Assembly: GCA_963841445.1 (NCBI GenBank)
Contig: CAWJCP010000002.1
Location: forward strand, 1,054,001-1,118,000
Origin: Mayfieldus sp963841445
GTDB lineage: Bacteria; Actinomycetota; Thermoleophilia; Solirubrobacterales; 70-9
Length of the DNA: 64,000 nt
Direction of reading: 5' to 3'
In this document: positions 28,080 through 37,248 of the stretch, one piece after another
How positions within the stretch are numbered: position 1 is the first letter of the stretch
Layout of the letters: each line of letters begins with the position of its first letter
Notes under the pieces: model-generated
What the model was told of the DNA's origin: nothing
What the model saw: only the letters and a program-made list of their open reading frames with translations
The model's database searches: none
Program-made: the position numbers and the translations under genes

Positions 28080-29326
28080 GCGGTGAGGATGCGCTCCGCT
28101 GCGCATACGTCGTCTCCCGCTATCCGTCGGTCACCCACACCTTCGTATTGCGAGAGGTTCTGGCCTTGCGGGCGAGAGGGCTTGACGTCGCGACGGTGAC
28201 CGTGCGGCGATCAGAGGACGGCGATGTGATCAGCAAAGCCGACCGTGCGGAGGCGGAGAGAACCTATGCGGTCCTCCCCACCACGCCGTGGGATCTGATC
28301 CGGATTCATCTCGACGGCTTTCGCCGATCGCCGGGCGGTTACGTTCGCACCCTTGCGGAGACCCTGTGTGACGCCCCGGCCGGATTCAAGGCCATCATGT
28401 GGCAGCTCTTCTACTTCGTCGAAGCGGTCCTGCTCTGGGCATGGCTCGAGTCGCACGGCCGCCGCCACGTGCACGCCCACCACGCGAACGTCGGCGCAGA
28501 CCTGGCGATGATCGCAACGAGATTCGGCAACCGCTGCGGCTCGGAGGCCCGCCTCACCTGGAGCCTCACGATCCACGGACCCACTGAGCTCGCAGAAGTC
28601 TCCCTCACAACTTCCGATCAAGCTCGCGCGGGCCGATGCGGTCGTCGCCACCAGCGACTACGTTCGGGCTCAGCTGCTTCCGCTGGCGGATACCGCCGAC
28701 CAGGGCAGATACGCACGCTTCACTGCGGCGTGACGCCGACGCGCCCGCCTCGGAACGCGGTCCTGAGAACGGGCCCGCTGCAGATTCTCAGCGTTGCGCG
28801 CCTCTCGCGCCGCAAGGGGGGAAGACGTCCTGCTCGAGGCGCTCGCGCAACTGCGAGCCGGCGGGCACGACCTCGAGCTGACGATCGTCGGCGACGGTCC
28901 AGCGCGTGCCGGAGGTCGAGCGGCGGGCAGGCGAGCTCGGTATTGCGAGTGCCGTCAGATTCGCGGGCGCGGTGGGCCGCGACGAAGTGGAGCCCCTATT
29001 ACCAGCGCGCCGACATCTTCTGCCTTCCCAGCTTCGCGGAAGGAGTGCCGACGGTCCTCATGGAGGCCATGGACAGCGGCCTTCCCGTGGTCGCGACGGA
29101 GGTCATGGGGGTGCCCGAATTGGTCATCGACGGCTGCGGCATCCTGATCCCTCCCGCCAGGCCCGACGCGTTGGCCGGCGCCCTGGCGCGCCTCGCCGGG
29201 GACCCGCAGCTGCGCCAAGACCTCGGGGAGGCGGGGCGCCGCAGGGTGCACTCGGAATTCAACCTGGAGCGCTCGGCGGAAGAGCTCGAGGAGCTGTTTC
29301 GCGAACTGACCTCGAATACGGGATGA
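28076..29326 (+). CDS. Glycosyltransferase family 4 (d), frameshifted
   Basis: RCAYVVSRYPSVTHTFVLRE, the S-R-Y-P-x-x-x-x-T-F-x-x-x-E motif at the N-terminus, is diagnostic for one GT4 group in exopolysaccharide loci. RRHVHAHHANVGADLAMIAT and WSLTIHGPTEL follow. The frame then shifts (ADAVVATSDYVRAQLLPLA), and the C-domain has LQILSVARLSRRKG, LAQLRAGGHDLELTIVGDGP, FCLPSFAEGVPTVLMEAMDS (E-x7-E donor motif) and GLPVVATEVMGVPELV. About 415 aa when joined. Its start and end both overlap neighbours by ATGA, making a coupled three-gene unit with the GT4 before it and the nucleotidyltransferase-like gene after it. Confidence 0.82.
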   Translation: MSGEDALRCAYVVSRYPSVTHTFVLREVLALRARGLDVATVTVRRSEDGDVISKADRAEAERTYAVLPTTPWDLIRIHLDGFRRSPGGYVRTLAETLCDAPAGFKAIMWQLFYFVEAVLLWAWLESHGRRHVHAHHANVGADLAMIATRFGNRCGSEARLTWSLTIHGPTELAEVSLTTSDQARAGRCGRRHQRLRSGSAASAGGYRRPGQIRTLHCGVTPTRPPRNAVLRTGPLQILSVARLSRRKGGRRPARGARATASRRARPRADDRRRRSSACRRSSGGQASSVLRVPSDSRARWAATKWSPYYQRADIFCLPSFAEGVPTVLMEAMDSGLPVVATEVMGVPELVIDGCGILIPPARPDALAGALARLAGDPQLRQDLGEAGRRRVHSEFNLERSAEELEELFRELTSNTG

Positions 29327-30490
29327 GCAACCAGCGCAATCTTGCCTTAGGGGTCACACGGCTTCTGGTGTCCGGAGCGCGCGGACGGGAGGCCGCCGTC
29401 GAGCCGCTTCGGCAGCTGCTGTCGCCAGGGAGGGGCACCGACACTGCTCGACGAGCTGGAAAGGCTGCGGCTGACCGCGCTGGCCGGCACCCGGGCAATC
29501 GAATTGGCTCCCGAGCCACCGCCGCGGAGCTTCACCGCGGCGGTGGAAGAGGTCCGCTCCACCAATCGGGCCCGGGCGCTGGGCATGGAGACCCTGGCGG
29601 GTCGAGTCATCGAGCTGCTGGCCTCGGAGGGGATCAAATCGCTTCCCTTGAAGGGCCCGTTCCTGGCTTGCCGCGCTCACGGTGATGGCTCGATGCGGGT
29701 CGTCAACGACTTCGACCTCCTCGTCCTCCCCGAGCAGCTCGATCGATCTGTCTCGCTGATCGCCGAGCATCTCGGCTACGTCTCCGATGATCCCGGCTGG
29801 CTCGAAGGCCGACCCGACCTGCACTGCGTGTTGCGCCATCCCGACCGACGCTTGCCCCGCATCGAGGTCCACTGGCGGATCGACCTCTACGAGGAGAAGT
29901 TCTCGCGCGACCTGCTCGAGCGCAGCAGCCCGGGAGAGGACGGGCTGCCATGTGCGCGCCTCGACGACGAGCTGGCCTCGCTGCTGCTCTTCTACGCACG
30001 CGACGCTTTCTTCGGGTTGCGCCTCGCCGCGGATGTCGCCGGCTGGTGGGACCGCCATGGCGGCGACGAAAGGAAACCAGTGCTGAAGGACCACTGGACC
30101 GCCTATCCGAAACTTCGCCCAGCGCTAAAGGCAGCAGCGCTGACCGCCCAGAGGGTGGTCGGGACTCCCGCCGCCGAGATCATCCCCGAAACCGAACCCG
30201 TGGAAACGAGGGTCTGCCTCGCCTCACGACTTGGAAACTGGCGACAGCTCGGCGAGCGTGACCAGCTCGCGTCCAACCTCAGCCTCGTGGACGGGCTTCT
30301 CTGCCCCAATGACAGCCTGGGCGCCTTCCTGAGGCGCCACATGCTGATGAGCAAGAAAAGGATCGCCTACACCTACCGGCTCAGGCCGGATGCCAGGCTG
30401 CGGGTCGGAATTTGGGAAATCCTGCATCCGCCGAAGGTCTTGGTTCGCTACCTGCTCGGCCTCCTCAGCGCCCTTCGTCCCGAACGCTGA
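29323..30490 (+). CDS. Uncharacterised nucleotidyltransferase family (NTP_transf_5-like), one frameshift
   Basis: About 388 aa. The first 35 residues (MSNQRNLALGVTRLLVSGAR) are in one frame; from about 29440 the protein continues in another (RLRLTALAGTRAIEL). Core signatures of PF14907: GIKSLPLKGPFLACRAHGDG, MRVVNDFDLLVLPEQLDRSV (the D-x-D pair of a nucleotidyltransferase fold) and LPRIEVHWRIDLYEEKF (third Asp/His region). The C-terminal half is helical. Members occur in polysaccharide and natural-product clusters; the reaction is not established to my knowledge. Its ATG overlaps the preceding GT4 stop, so it belongs to the sugar-assembly unit. Confidence 0.72.
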
Positions 30491-30644
30491 CGCGCGGCGG
30501 TTGCCGGTTGAAAACCCGGCCACGCCTGTCTAGGCTGGCCGAACCGACACACCGGGCGTCGGTGGCGAGGTTGAAGGCAGCGGAAAGGTGCAGTGGAGGC
30601 TCGAGCGCAGGAAGCGGCAATAGGCCCGCTCGTCGATCGCGAGA

Positions 30645-32137
30645 TTGACGCGGGGGACCTCGCTCGCCACGAATACGGCGAAGGGACACCAACTCAAGCG
30701 GCAGGGCGCGGCTCTGCGCTCCTATCTGGATCTCGACCGGGCCGAAGCTCGCCGCCGCGATGCGATCCTCGCGAGAAACAAGATCTTGCGTCGATCACTG
30801 GCCGCTGCCGATGCGTTGGTAATGGCGTTGGTTCTACTGGCCGGGGCGACACTGCTCGGCGGCAATGCACCCACCTTCGCCGCGCTCGGGGCCGTGGTGC
30901 TGCTGATCCTGGTGATGAAGGCGATCGGCCTCTACGACCGCGACGAGCACCTGCTGCGTCCGACGACTCTCGACGAGGTCCCGGCGCTGTTCCAGGTCGC
31001 GACACTGAGCATGCTCCTGCTCTGGCTGGTCGGCGACTTGATCGTCGACGGGGACCTTGGCCGGCGCCAGGTGCTCGGCATGTGGGCGCTGCTCTTCGTC
31101 CTGCTGATCGTCGGCCGCTCGCTGGCTCGCTACGTGGCCGACGCGGTTCACCGAGCCCGAGCGCTGTCTGGTGATCGGTGACGCCGAGAGCACCGCGGCT
31201 GCTGCGCCGCAAGCTGAACCTCGACGGGATCTCGAAGGCGCAAGGTCGTCGGCTGGATCCCGGCGACGCCGAGCGAACGGCGTCGGCGAGGGCGGCACGA
31301 TCCCGATGCTGCCCGAGGCCTCGACCGCATCCTGGCCGAGCAGCAGGTCCACCGGGTGGTGATCGCTCCCGGAAAGGTCGACAGCGAGAGCGCTGCTTCA
31401 TCTGGTGCGAGGAGATCTCGGATGAGCGTCTCGGTCAGCATCCTGCCCGCCACGCCGCCCGTCGCCGGCATACTCGGTCGAGCTCGACGACATCCACGGC
31501 CTGACCCTGCTCGGCGCGCGCGGTTTCGAGATCGGCCGCTCCTCGCGACTGCTGAAGCGAACCTTCGACGTCGTCGCCTCGTCTCTGCTGCTGCTTCGCT
31601 CCTCGTCGCCGCTTGCTGCTGGCGATCGCGGTTGCGGTCCGGCTCGACTCCCGCGGACCGATCCTCTTCCGCCAGCGCCGCGTCGGGCCGCGAGGGCAGG
31701 AGTTCGAGATGCTCAAGTTCCGCAGCATGTACGAAGGCTCCGAGCACCTCCGGGAGGACCTCCGTGACCTCAACGAGGCCGATGGCCTCTTCAAGATCGA
31801 CGCCGATCCGCGGATCACCCGCGTCGGGCGTCGGATCCGCCGCTGGTCGCTGGACGAGCTGCCGCAGCTGATCAACGTCCTGCGCGGCGAGATGAGCCTC
31901 GTCGGGCCGCGGCCCCTGGTCCCGGACGAGGACTCCCAGATCGAGGGCCTCTATCGCCGCCGCCTCGACATCCCGCCCGGAATCACCGGCTACTGGCAGG
32001 CGCTCGGCTCCTCGCGGATCCCGCTCTTCGAGATGGTGCGCCTCGACTACCTCTACGTCGCCACCTGGTCGCTCTGGCACGACGTCAGGATCCTGCTGCG
32101 GACGGTTCCCTACGTTCTCAGCGGACGCGGTCGCTAA
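30645..32137 (+). CDS. Polyprenyl-phosphate hexose-1-phosphate transferase (WbaP/WcaJ-like), frameshifted
   Basis: The initiating enzyme that moves a sugar-1-phosphate onto undecaprenyl-phosphate. The N-terminus (TTG 30645) has four helices (SLAAADALVMALVLLAGATL onwards), then a CoA-binding_3-like domain split over frames (VIGDAESTA..., HRVVIAPGKVDS, VSILPATPPVAG). The catalytic PF02397 domain is nearly intact: LKRTFDVVASS, RGPILFRQRRVGPRGQEFEM, LKFRSMYEGSEHLREDL (the K-F-R-S-M Asp-Glu region), RRWSLDELPQLINVLRGEMS and LVGPRPLVPDEDSQIEG, ending with the P-G-I-T-G-Y-W motif. Indels cluster between 31170 and 31620. About 497 aa, normal for the long family. It is followed by the convergent Wzy-like gene. 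Confidence 0.88.
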
Positions 32138-32167
32138 CAGCCCAAGCGATCCGACGGCAATCGCCAC

Positions 32168-34089
32168 TCATTTGGGAGGCGGCCTCGCTGGGACCGAGGC
32201 GTAGAACGTGGAAAGCGGATAGAGGCGGCTGCCGCGGCGCAGGATTCGGGCAGCTCTTGCCCGATGCCCGAGCTGGGCCTCGATCGGCGCCAGCACGAGC
32301 GGGATTCGCCAGTTGGTCGGCTCCTTCGCCTGCGCCGAGAGAACGCTTCGCCGGGCGGCTCGGAAGTGGCCCTGGCGGCCGAGCACGGTGCCGAGCTGCA
32401 AGTGGGCCGACGCCGACCAGGGCTCGGCGCTGATCGCGTCGTCGGCAAGCCTCTTCGCCCTGCCCAGGTCGCCGTTCTGCATGGCGTCCTCGCTGGCCCG
32501 GACGCGGTCGGTGGCGACGAGCCCCGGGACCTCGAAGGCGGCTGCCGCGATCGCGACCAGGACGATCGCGGCGCGCGCCGCAACCCGCGGCGTCGGCCCC
32601 CAGCCGGGCTCTCGCGCAAAGCGCTCCGCCCCCCCGGCGCCGGCGACGGCAAGCCCGCCGAGCGCCAGCGCTCCGACCGCCGTCTCCTCCCACATCCAGT
32701 CGGCTCCCGCGTTGACCGCGAAGACCAGGAAGGCGGCAGTCAGCGCGACGGCGGCGCCGAGGTCACCGGCTTCGGACAGCCGCACCCGGGCCAGGATCGC
32801 GACGCCGAGCAGCCCGCCGATGAACAGCAGGAGCAACAGAAGCCCCGGCAGACCCAGCTCGGCGAGCTGCTGGAGGTAAAGCGAATGCGCGTCGCGCACG
32901 AAGGCGCGCTCGCCTCCGTTCTGGGCCCACCAGAACTCATAGGTGCCCGGGCCGATCCCCTCGACCGGATGGGCCTGGAAGGCATCGATCGCGGATCCCA
33001 GAGGTGGATCCGCCCGTTTGCGGAGGCGCTGGTCAGCCGCGAAGCCGGGTCGGGGCCGCTTGACGGCTGGTCCTGATGGGCGAATTGATCCCAGGCGCGG
33101 GAAGCTGGACCGTGCCCGAGGGCGATCGCGGCGACAAGAAGCAGGCAGGCGACGCCCGGCACCGCCCAATTCGCGGTTGCCCGAGGCAGTCGCAGGCGGT
33201 CGACATCGACGATCGAGGTGAGCAGGACGGCAACGATGCAGATCAGCGCCGCCGCCTCGAGGGCGAGCAGCACCGTCCCGCCGCCCGCGCCGCCGGTGGC
33301 GCGGGCGATCTCTTCGTTGCCGCGCACCGCGGCGATCGCGAGCGCGGCGCCCCCCGCCGCGGCGAGCAGATGCACGAGGGCGGTCCAGCGGTTGCGGCTG
33401 AGCGCCAGGACCGCCACCGCCGCGACGCCGATCCCGATCACGCTCCCGCGCGAGTAGCTGAGATAGACGGCAAGCGCGGCGACCGGGACCGCCGCCAGCG
33501 AAAGCGCCCGGATGATCGTAAGCCGCGCGTGCGCGCTCCAGGCCAGGCCGATCGCGGCCGCCATCGCCCCCCAGACGCCGACCGCGTTCCAGTAGTCGAG
33601 CGGATAGTTGAGACGGTCGGTCTGGAAGGCCCGGCCCAGGTCGGCGGCGGACGGCACCAAAGAGGGGTCCAGCCTGGTGGCCACCGACAGGCCCGCGATG
33701 CCCAGCGCCGCCACCGACAGGCCCGCCGCAGCGGCGCGGAAGGTCTGCCGGTTGAGCCCGCAGATCGCAAGGGTGACCAGGCCGGTGTAGGCGAGCACCC
33801 TCGAGATCTCGGCGGTTGTGCGCTCCGCGCTGCTCGTCCAGGTGAGGCTTATGAGCATCCAGGCGATCAGCGCCGCCACCCCGACCAGGGGCACGAGCAG
33901 GATCCTTCGCGGCTGCGCGCGGGGCAGCAGTCCGACGGCGAAGCCAACCGCGATCGCGGCCCAGATGGCGAGGCCCACCGCCTGGCGGACCTCGAGGTCG
34001 TAGGCGGCCCCGTCCAGCGCCAGGAAGATCAGCAGCCCGGCGGCGAGGCCGAAGGCGATCGCGCGCTCGATCAGGAGCCCCAGAGACAC
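32168..34089 (-). CDS. O-antigen ligase domain protein with C-terminal TPR-like tail, one frameshift
   Basis: The GTG at 34089 follows a good Shine-Dalgarno (GGGGGA, 6 bp spacing). About 12 helices start at LLIERAIAFGLAAGLLIFLA. The Wzy_C region has AVYLSYSRGSVIGIGVAAVA, then ASANGRIHLW with FQAHPVEGIGPGTYEFWWAQ in a second frame (break near 33010-33060), then FVRDAHSLYLQQLAELGLPG (the A-H-S-x-Y ligase motif) and further helices. After the last helix, about 110 residues resemble tetratricopeptide helices (GDLGRAKRLADDAISAEPWS, LQLGTVLGRQGHFRAARRSV). This is the second ligase/polymerase-type protein in the locus, perhaps attaching the finished polymer to another acceptor. Confidence 0.82.
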
Positions 34090-34146
34090 GTCATTCCCCC
34101 AAAAGAGTTGATGCGCCCTCCCGCCGGACGGTCTAGGATCGTCCTG

Positions 34147-34572
34147 ATGCATCAGAACCGAGCCTTTTACAGCAGTTTGCTGATCTGCGGCGCAATCGCG
34201 CTGGCGCTCGCCCTCCCAGCCATCGCGAGCGCGGCCACCCCGGCGGCGCTCGACGAGTACCAGGCCCAGGCGCCCGCTTCGCCGATCCCCCCGCAGTCGC
34301 AGCAGTCGGGGGGAAGCGAAGGCCAGGGGGTCGCGGGGACACAACAAGAAACAGGCCAAGGATCAGGCGGAGGAAACGGTCAGAGCGCCTCCAGTCCCGG
34401 TTCTGCCGGCAGCCAGGTCCAGGCGGGCACGGGCGGCTCGCTCCCGTTCACCGGCTATCCGCTGACCAGCCTCGTCTGGATCGTCCTGGGCTTGGTCGCC
34501 GCCGGCATCGCCCTCCGCCTTGCTGTCGCTGCGGTGGCCAGGCTTCGCGGCCCGGCAGCACAAGCCTCTTAG
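34147..34572 (+). CDS. Small secreted protein with LPFTG sorting signal
   Basis: 141 aa. The ATG at 34147 follows AGGA at 8 bp. The signal peptide is SLLICGAIALALALPAIASA. The mature region is a low-complexity Pro/Gln/Gly/Ser stretch of about 75 residues. It ends with LPFTG (34441-34455), a hydrophobic helix (SLVWIVLGLVAAGIALRLAV) and a short Arg-containing tail, the complete layout of a sortase substrate. No folded domain is visible, so a spacer or cell-wall stalk role is likely. No sortase gene is in the window. It is divergent from the Wzy/TPR gene, sharing a 57-bp control region. Confidence 0.8.
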   Translation: MHQNRAFYSSLLICGAIALALALPAIASAATPAALDEYQAQAPASPIPPQSQQSGGSEGQGVAGTQQETGQGSGGGNGQSASSPGSAGSQVQAGTGGSLPFTGYPLTSLVWIVLGLVAAGIALRLAVAAVARLRGPAAQAS

Positions 34573-34765
34573 CCTCGCGCGTCTGGCTCGCGGCGGGAAG
34601 GGTGCCTGGCCTGCCGAGTCAAGCGGCGACCCCTGACCGAATCGGTCAGTTAGGCAGCGCACTTACTGAATTTGCGGGTTGCATTTCCGCAACCAGCGGA
34701 TAGTGTGCGCCGCGAGGGATTGGGGATGAGGTTCATCTCATGCTGCGGAGGCGCTTCACAGCAGC

Positions 34766-34796
34766 AGGGCCGCGGTGGTGCTGACACCGCGGCCCT
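34766..34796 (+). terminator. Strong hairpin in the 34573-34824 intergenic gap
   Basis: AGGGCCGCGGTG and CACCGCGGCCCT form a perfect 12-bp stem with a 7-base loop. A weaker hairpin (GGTTGC/GCAACC) lies upstream near 34677-34694. No T-run follows, so a factor-independent terminator is not certain; it could also be a 5' leader structure of the lipoprotein gene starting 28 bp later. Apart from these hairpins I see nothing recognisable in this 250-bp gap. Confidence 0.5.
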
Positions 34797-34824
34797 CTCA
34801 TATCCACCCAGAGCAAAGGGAGCA

Positions 34825-35299
34825 ATGCTGCGGCGCACGACATTCACCAGGGGCTGGCGCAAGGCGACGATCGTGACCTTCCTGGGGGTCGCCGCACTGG
34901 CGCTGAGTGGATGTTGGGGCGTCTATACCGGGCTGCCGAACAACCAATACGGTCACCCGTACTACGTCACCGTCCACCAGCGGCCCACCGATGACTGGAT
35001 ACATCTCTGTGACGATGATCCGGGTACGATCGGCGAGGCGAGATGCGTTCTCGACCTAGTCCGGTGGTGCCTGCAGCCAGGTGCCGATCGGATGGCCCTC
35101 GGGCGAGTGTCTCGATGCGACCGAGCATTGGTACACGACCTGCCGCACATACCCGCCGGCGGTTGACGAGAACTGCGCCGAGGCGATGAAGAGGGCGATC
35201 TACCGGATCCGACATGAACAGGGGCAGTGTCTCACCTACGAGGCCTACATCGGAGGCCCAAGCAAAGGGTGGTACACGGCGGGCAATCAGGGCTGCTGA
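34825..35299 (+). CDS. Cys-containing lipoprotein, unknown function, one frameshift
   Basis: The ATG at 34825 is preceded by AAGGGAG. The N-terminus is basic (MLRRTTFTRGWRKATIV), with a hydrophobic core ending in the lipobox L-S-G-C. The body contains YYVTVHQRPTDDWIHLCDDD and several Cys residues. Near 35075 the frame changes to IGWPSGECLDATEHWYTTCR, AEAMKRAIYRIRHEQGQCLT and GWYTAGNQGC. The final Cys and even Cys spacing suggest disulfides outside the membrane. I do not recognise the family. It converges on argS with a gap of about 34 bp. Confidence 0.65.
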
Positions 35300-35333
35300 A
35301 CTCCAGATCTGCTCCGCGTGACCCCCGGTGGAC

Positions 35334-36972
35334 CTACATCCGCTCCGGGGCGCTGATCCCGAGCAGATCCAGGGAGCGGGCGATCGCCCGCTTGGTCACT
35401 ACACAGAGGGCGAGCCGCGATTCCTGCACCCCGCTCGCCCTCGGCGCCGACCACCCGGCAGTCGCGGTAGAAGGCGTGAAAGTCGGCGGCGACAGTGCCG
35501 GCGTAGGCTGCGATCCGGTGCGGAGCGCGGCGCTCGGCGGCCTCCCGCACCTCGTCGGGCAGCTCCAGCAGCCGCTTGACCAGCGCCCGCTCGGCCTCTT
35601 CCAGCGGTGCTCGCACCGAAGCGAGGTCGGCCGTCAGCGCCTCTCGCACCGCCCCCTCCCCCGCCTTGCGCAGGATGCTGGCGATCCGGGCGTGCGCGTA
35701 CTGCACGTAATAGACGGGGTTGTCGTTGGACTGCTCGCGGGCCAGCTCGAGGTCGAGGTCAACGGTGCTGTCGTGGCTGCGCTGGAGCATGAAGAAGCGC
35801 GTCGCGTCGACGCCGATGTCGTCGAGAAGCTCGTCGAGGGTCACGAACTCGCCGCGGCGCTTTGACATCTGCGCCCGCTCGCCGCGCTCGACCACGTGGA
35901 CGAACTGCATCACCTCGGCCTCGAAGGCCTCGGGTGCGGTTCCGAGCGCCGCGAGCGCCGCCTTCATCCGCGGCACGTAGCCGTGGTGATCGGCGCCGAG
36001 CACGTCGAGCAGGCAGTCGAAGCCGCGCTTCAGCTTGTCGCGGTGGTAGGCGATGTCGGAGGCGAAGTAGGTCGGCTCGCCGTCAGAGCGCAGCAGCACC
36101 CGGTCCTTGTCGTCGCCGAAGTGCGTCGTGCGCAGCCACAGCGCTCCCTCGCTCTCGAAGGTGTGACCGCTCTCGCGCAGCAGCCCGATCGTCTCGGTGA
36201 CCGCTCCTCCCTCCTCCAGGGTCCGCTGCGAGAACCAGGTGTCGAACTCGACTCCGTAGCGCGAGAGGGTCGCCCGAATCGAGTCGATCATCAACTCGCC
36301 GGCGCGGCGCGCGAGCCGCTCGGTGTCCGCCGCGTCGATTCCCTCCCCGGCCAGAGTCGCGCCGAGCTCGGCGACGTACTCGCCCTCGTAGCCATCCTCG
36401 GGAGCCTCGGGGCCGCCGATCGCCGCCGCGATCGACTCGCCGAGCCGCTCCATCTGGCTGCCGATGTCGTTGCAGTAGTACTCGCGCTCGACGCTGTGCC
36501 CGCTCGCCTCCAGCAGGCGGGCAAGTGCGTCACCGTAGGCGGCGTGCCGTCCCCCGGCCGCGGTCAGCGGGCCGGTCGGGTTCGCGGAGACGAACTCATC
36601 GACGATCCGCTGCGGCTCGGCGACCTTGCGGATGCCGACATTCTCCCCGGCCGCCACCAGGCCGGCGATCGCCCCCCGGTACCAGGCCTCGGAGAGAAAG
36701 AGGTTGACGAACCCCGGCCCCGCGACCTCGATCCGCTCCGCCTGGCCGCCGAGGCTCTCTTGCAGATCGGCGCTGAGCTGGGCGGCGATCTCGCGCGGCG
36801 GCTTGCCGAGCGCGCCGGCGAGCAGCATCGCCGCGTTGGAGGAGTAATCGCCGTGCTCGGCCTGCGGCGGGCGCTCGAGGCCCGGCTCGGCGCCCGACCC
36901 GTCGCCGCCGAGCGAGCGCGCCGTCTCCTGCAGGGTCGCGCGCAGCTCCGCTATCGGGTCGGCGTCGGGCAT
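35334..36972 (-). CDS. argS: Arginyl-tRNA synthetase, C-terminal frameshift
   Basis: Charges tRNA-Arg in the cytoplasm. The N-terminal Arg-tRNA-synthetase additional domain (residues 1-85) is followed by the class I core: DEFVSANPTGPLTAAGGRHA, EREYYCNDIGSQMERLGESI, LDVLGADHHGYVPRMKAALA and the KMSKS equivalent AQMSKRRGEF, then a helical DALR anticodon domain. In the C-terminus the frame breaks at the CCCC run 35429-35432. Removing one base restores VQESRLALCVVTKRAIARSL and an ending ISAPERM at 35334, the normal DALR end. The HIGH motif is atypical: T-A-A-G-G-R replaces H-V-G-H-G-R. About 545 aa corrected. Confidence 0.93.
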
Positions 36973-37005
36973 CGACTAATCGTATGGATCGGTCAGTGAC
37001 TGAGC

Positions 37006-37236
37006 CTAGGGCTGCAGGCTCGAAACCGAAATCTCGAAAGTCGAGGCTTCGTCAAGCGAAGCCTCGGGGGGAGTTGCGACAAGGGCAATTCGTTCACCGT
37101 GAGCCCCAAGGTTTCCCCGGTCCTCAACGACCCGCACGCGAATGGTCCGATTCCCGCGCTGCACTCGGGCAAGGCTCCCAACCTGAGGAACCGGGCCGTG
37201 TGTCTTGGGAACTGAAACAGGTGGAGCCATGCTCAT
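37006..37236 (-). CDS. Small basic protein downstream of a HEPN fragment
   Basis: 76 aa; the ATG at 37236 follows GAGGA. The sequence is beta-rich: VGSLARVQRGNRTIRVRVVE, then DRGNLGAHGERIALVATPPE and a FEISVSSLQP ending, resembling a small SH3-like barrel. It starts 12 bp after the stop of the HEPN gene and is on the same strand, so it is probably cotranscribed. The family is not recognised. It could be an antitoxin-like or substrate-binding partner; this is inference from position only. Confidence 0.55.
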   Translation of the reverse strand: MSMAPPVSVPKTHGPVPQVGSLARVQRGNRTIRVRVVEDRGNLGAHGERIALVATPPEASLDEASTFEISVSSLQP

Positions 37237-37248
37237 TCCTCGTCGATC

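Noticed and set aside
12500..32000. Reading the glycan genes as true pseudogenes
   Set aside because: Conserved motifs stay in order across frames, the resolved indels lie in homopolymers, and the same error type hits argS.
33076..34146. Plus-strand open frame extending the LPFTG gene by about 355 residues upstream
   Set aside because: It is antisense to the Wzy-like gene and unrelated in composition; the ATG at 34147 has a ribosome site and signal peptide.
34640..34824. Possible riboswitch (cyclic-di-AMP or cobalamin type) before the lipoprotein
   Set aside because: Hairpins are present but I could not match conserved core bases of any class; reported only as hairpins.
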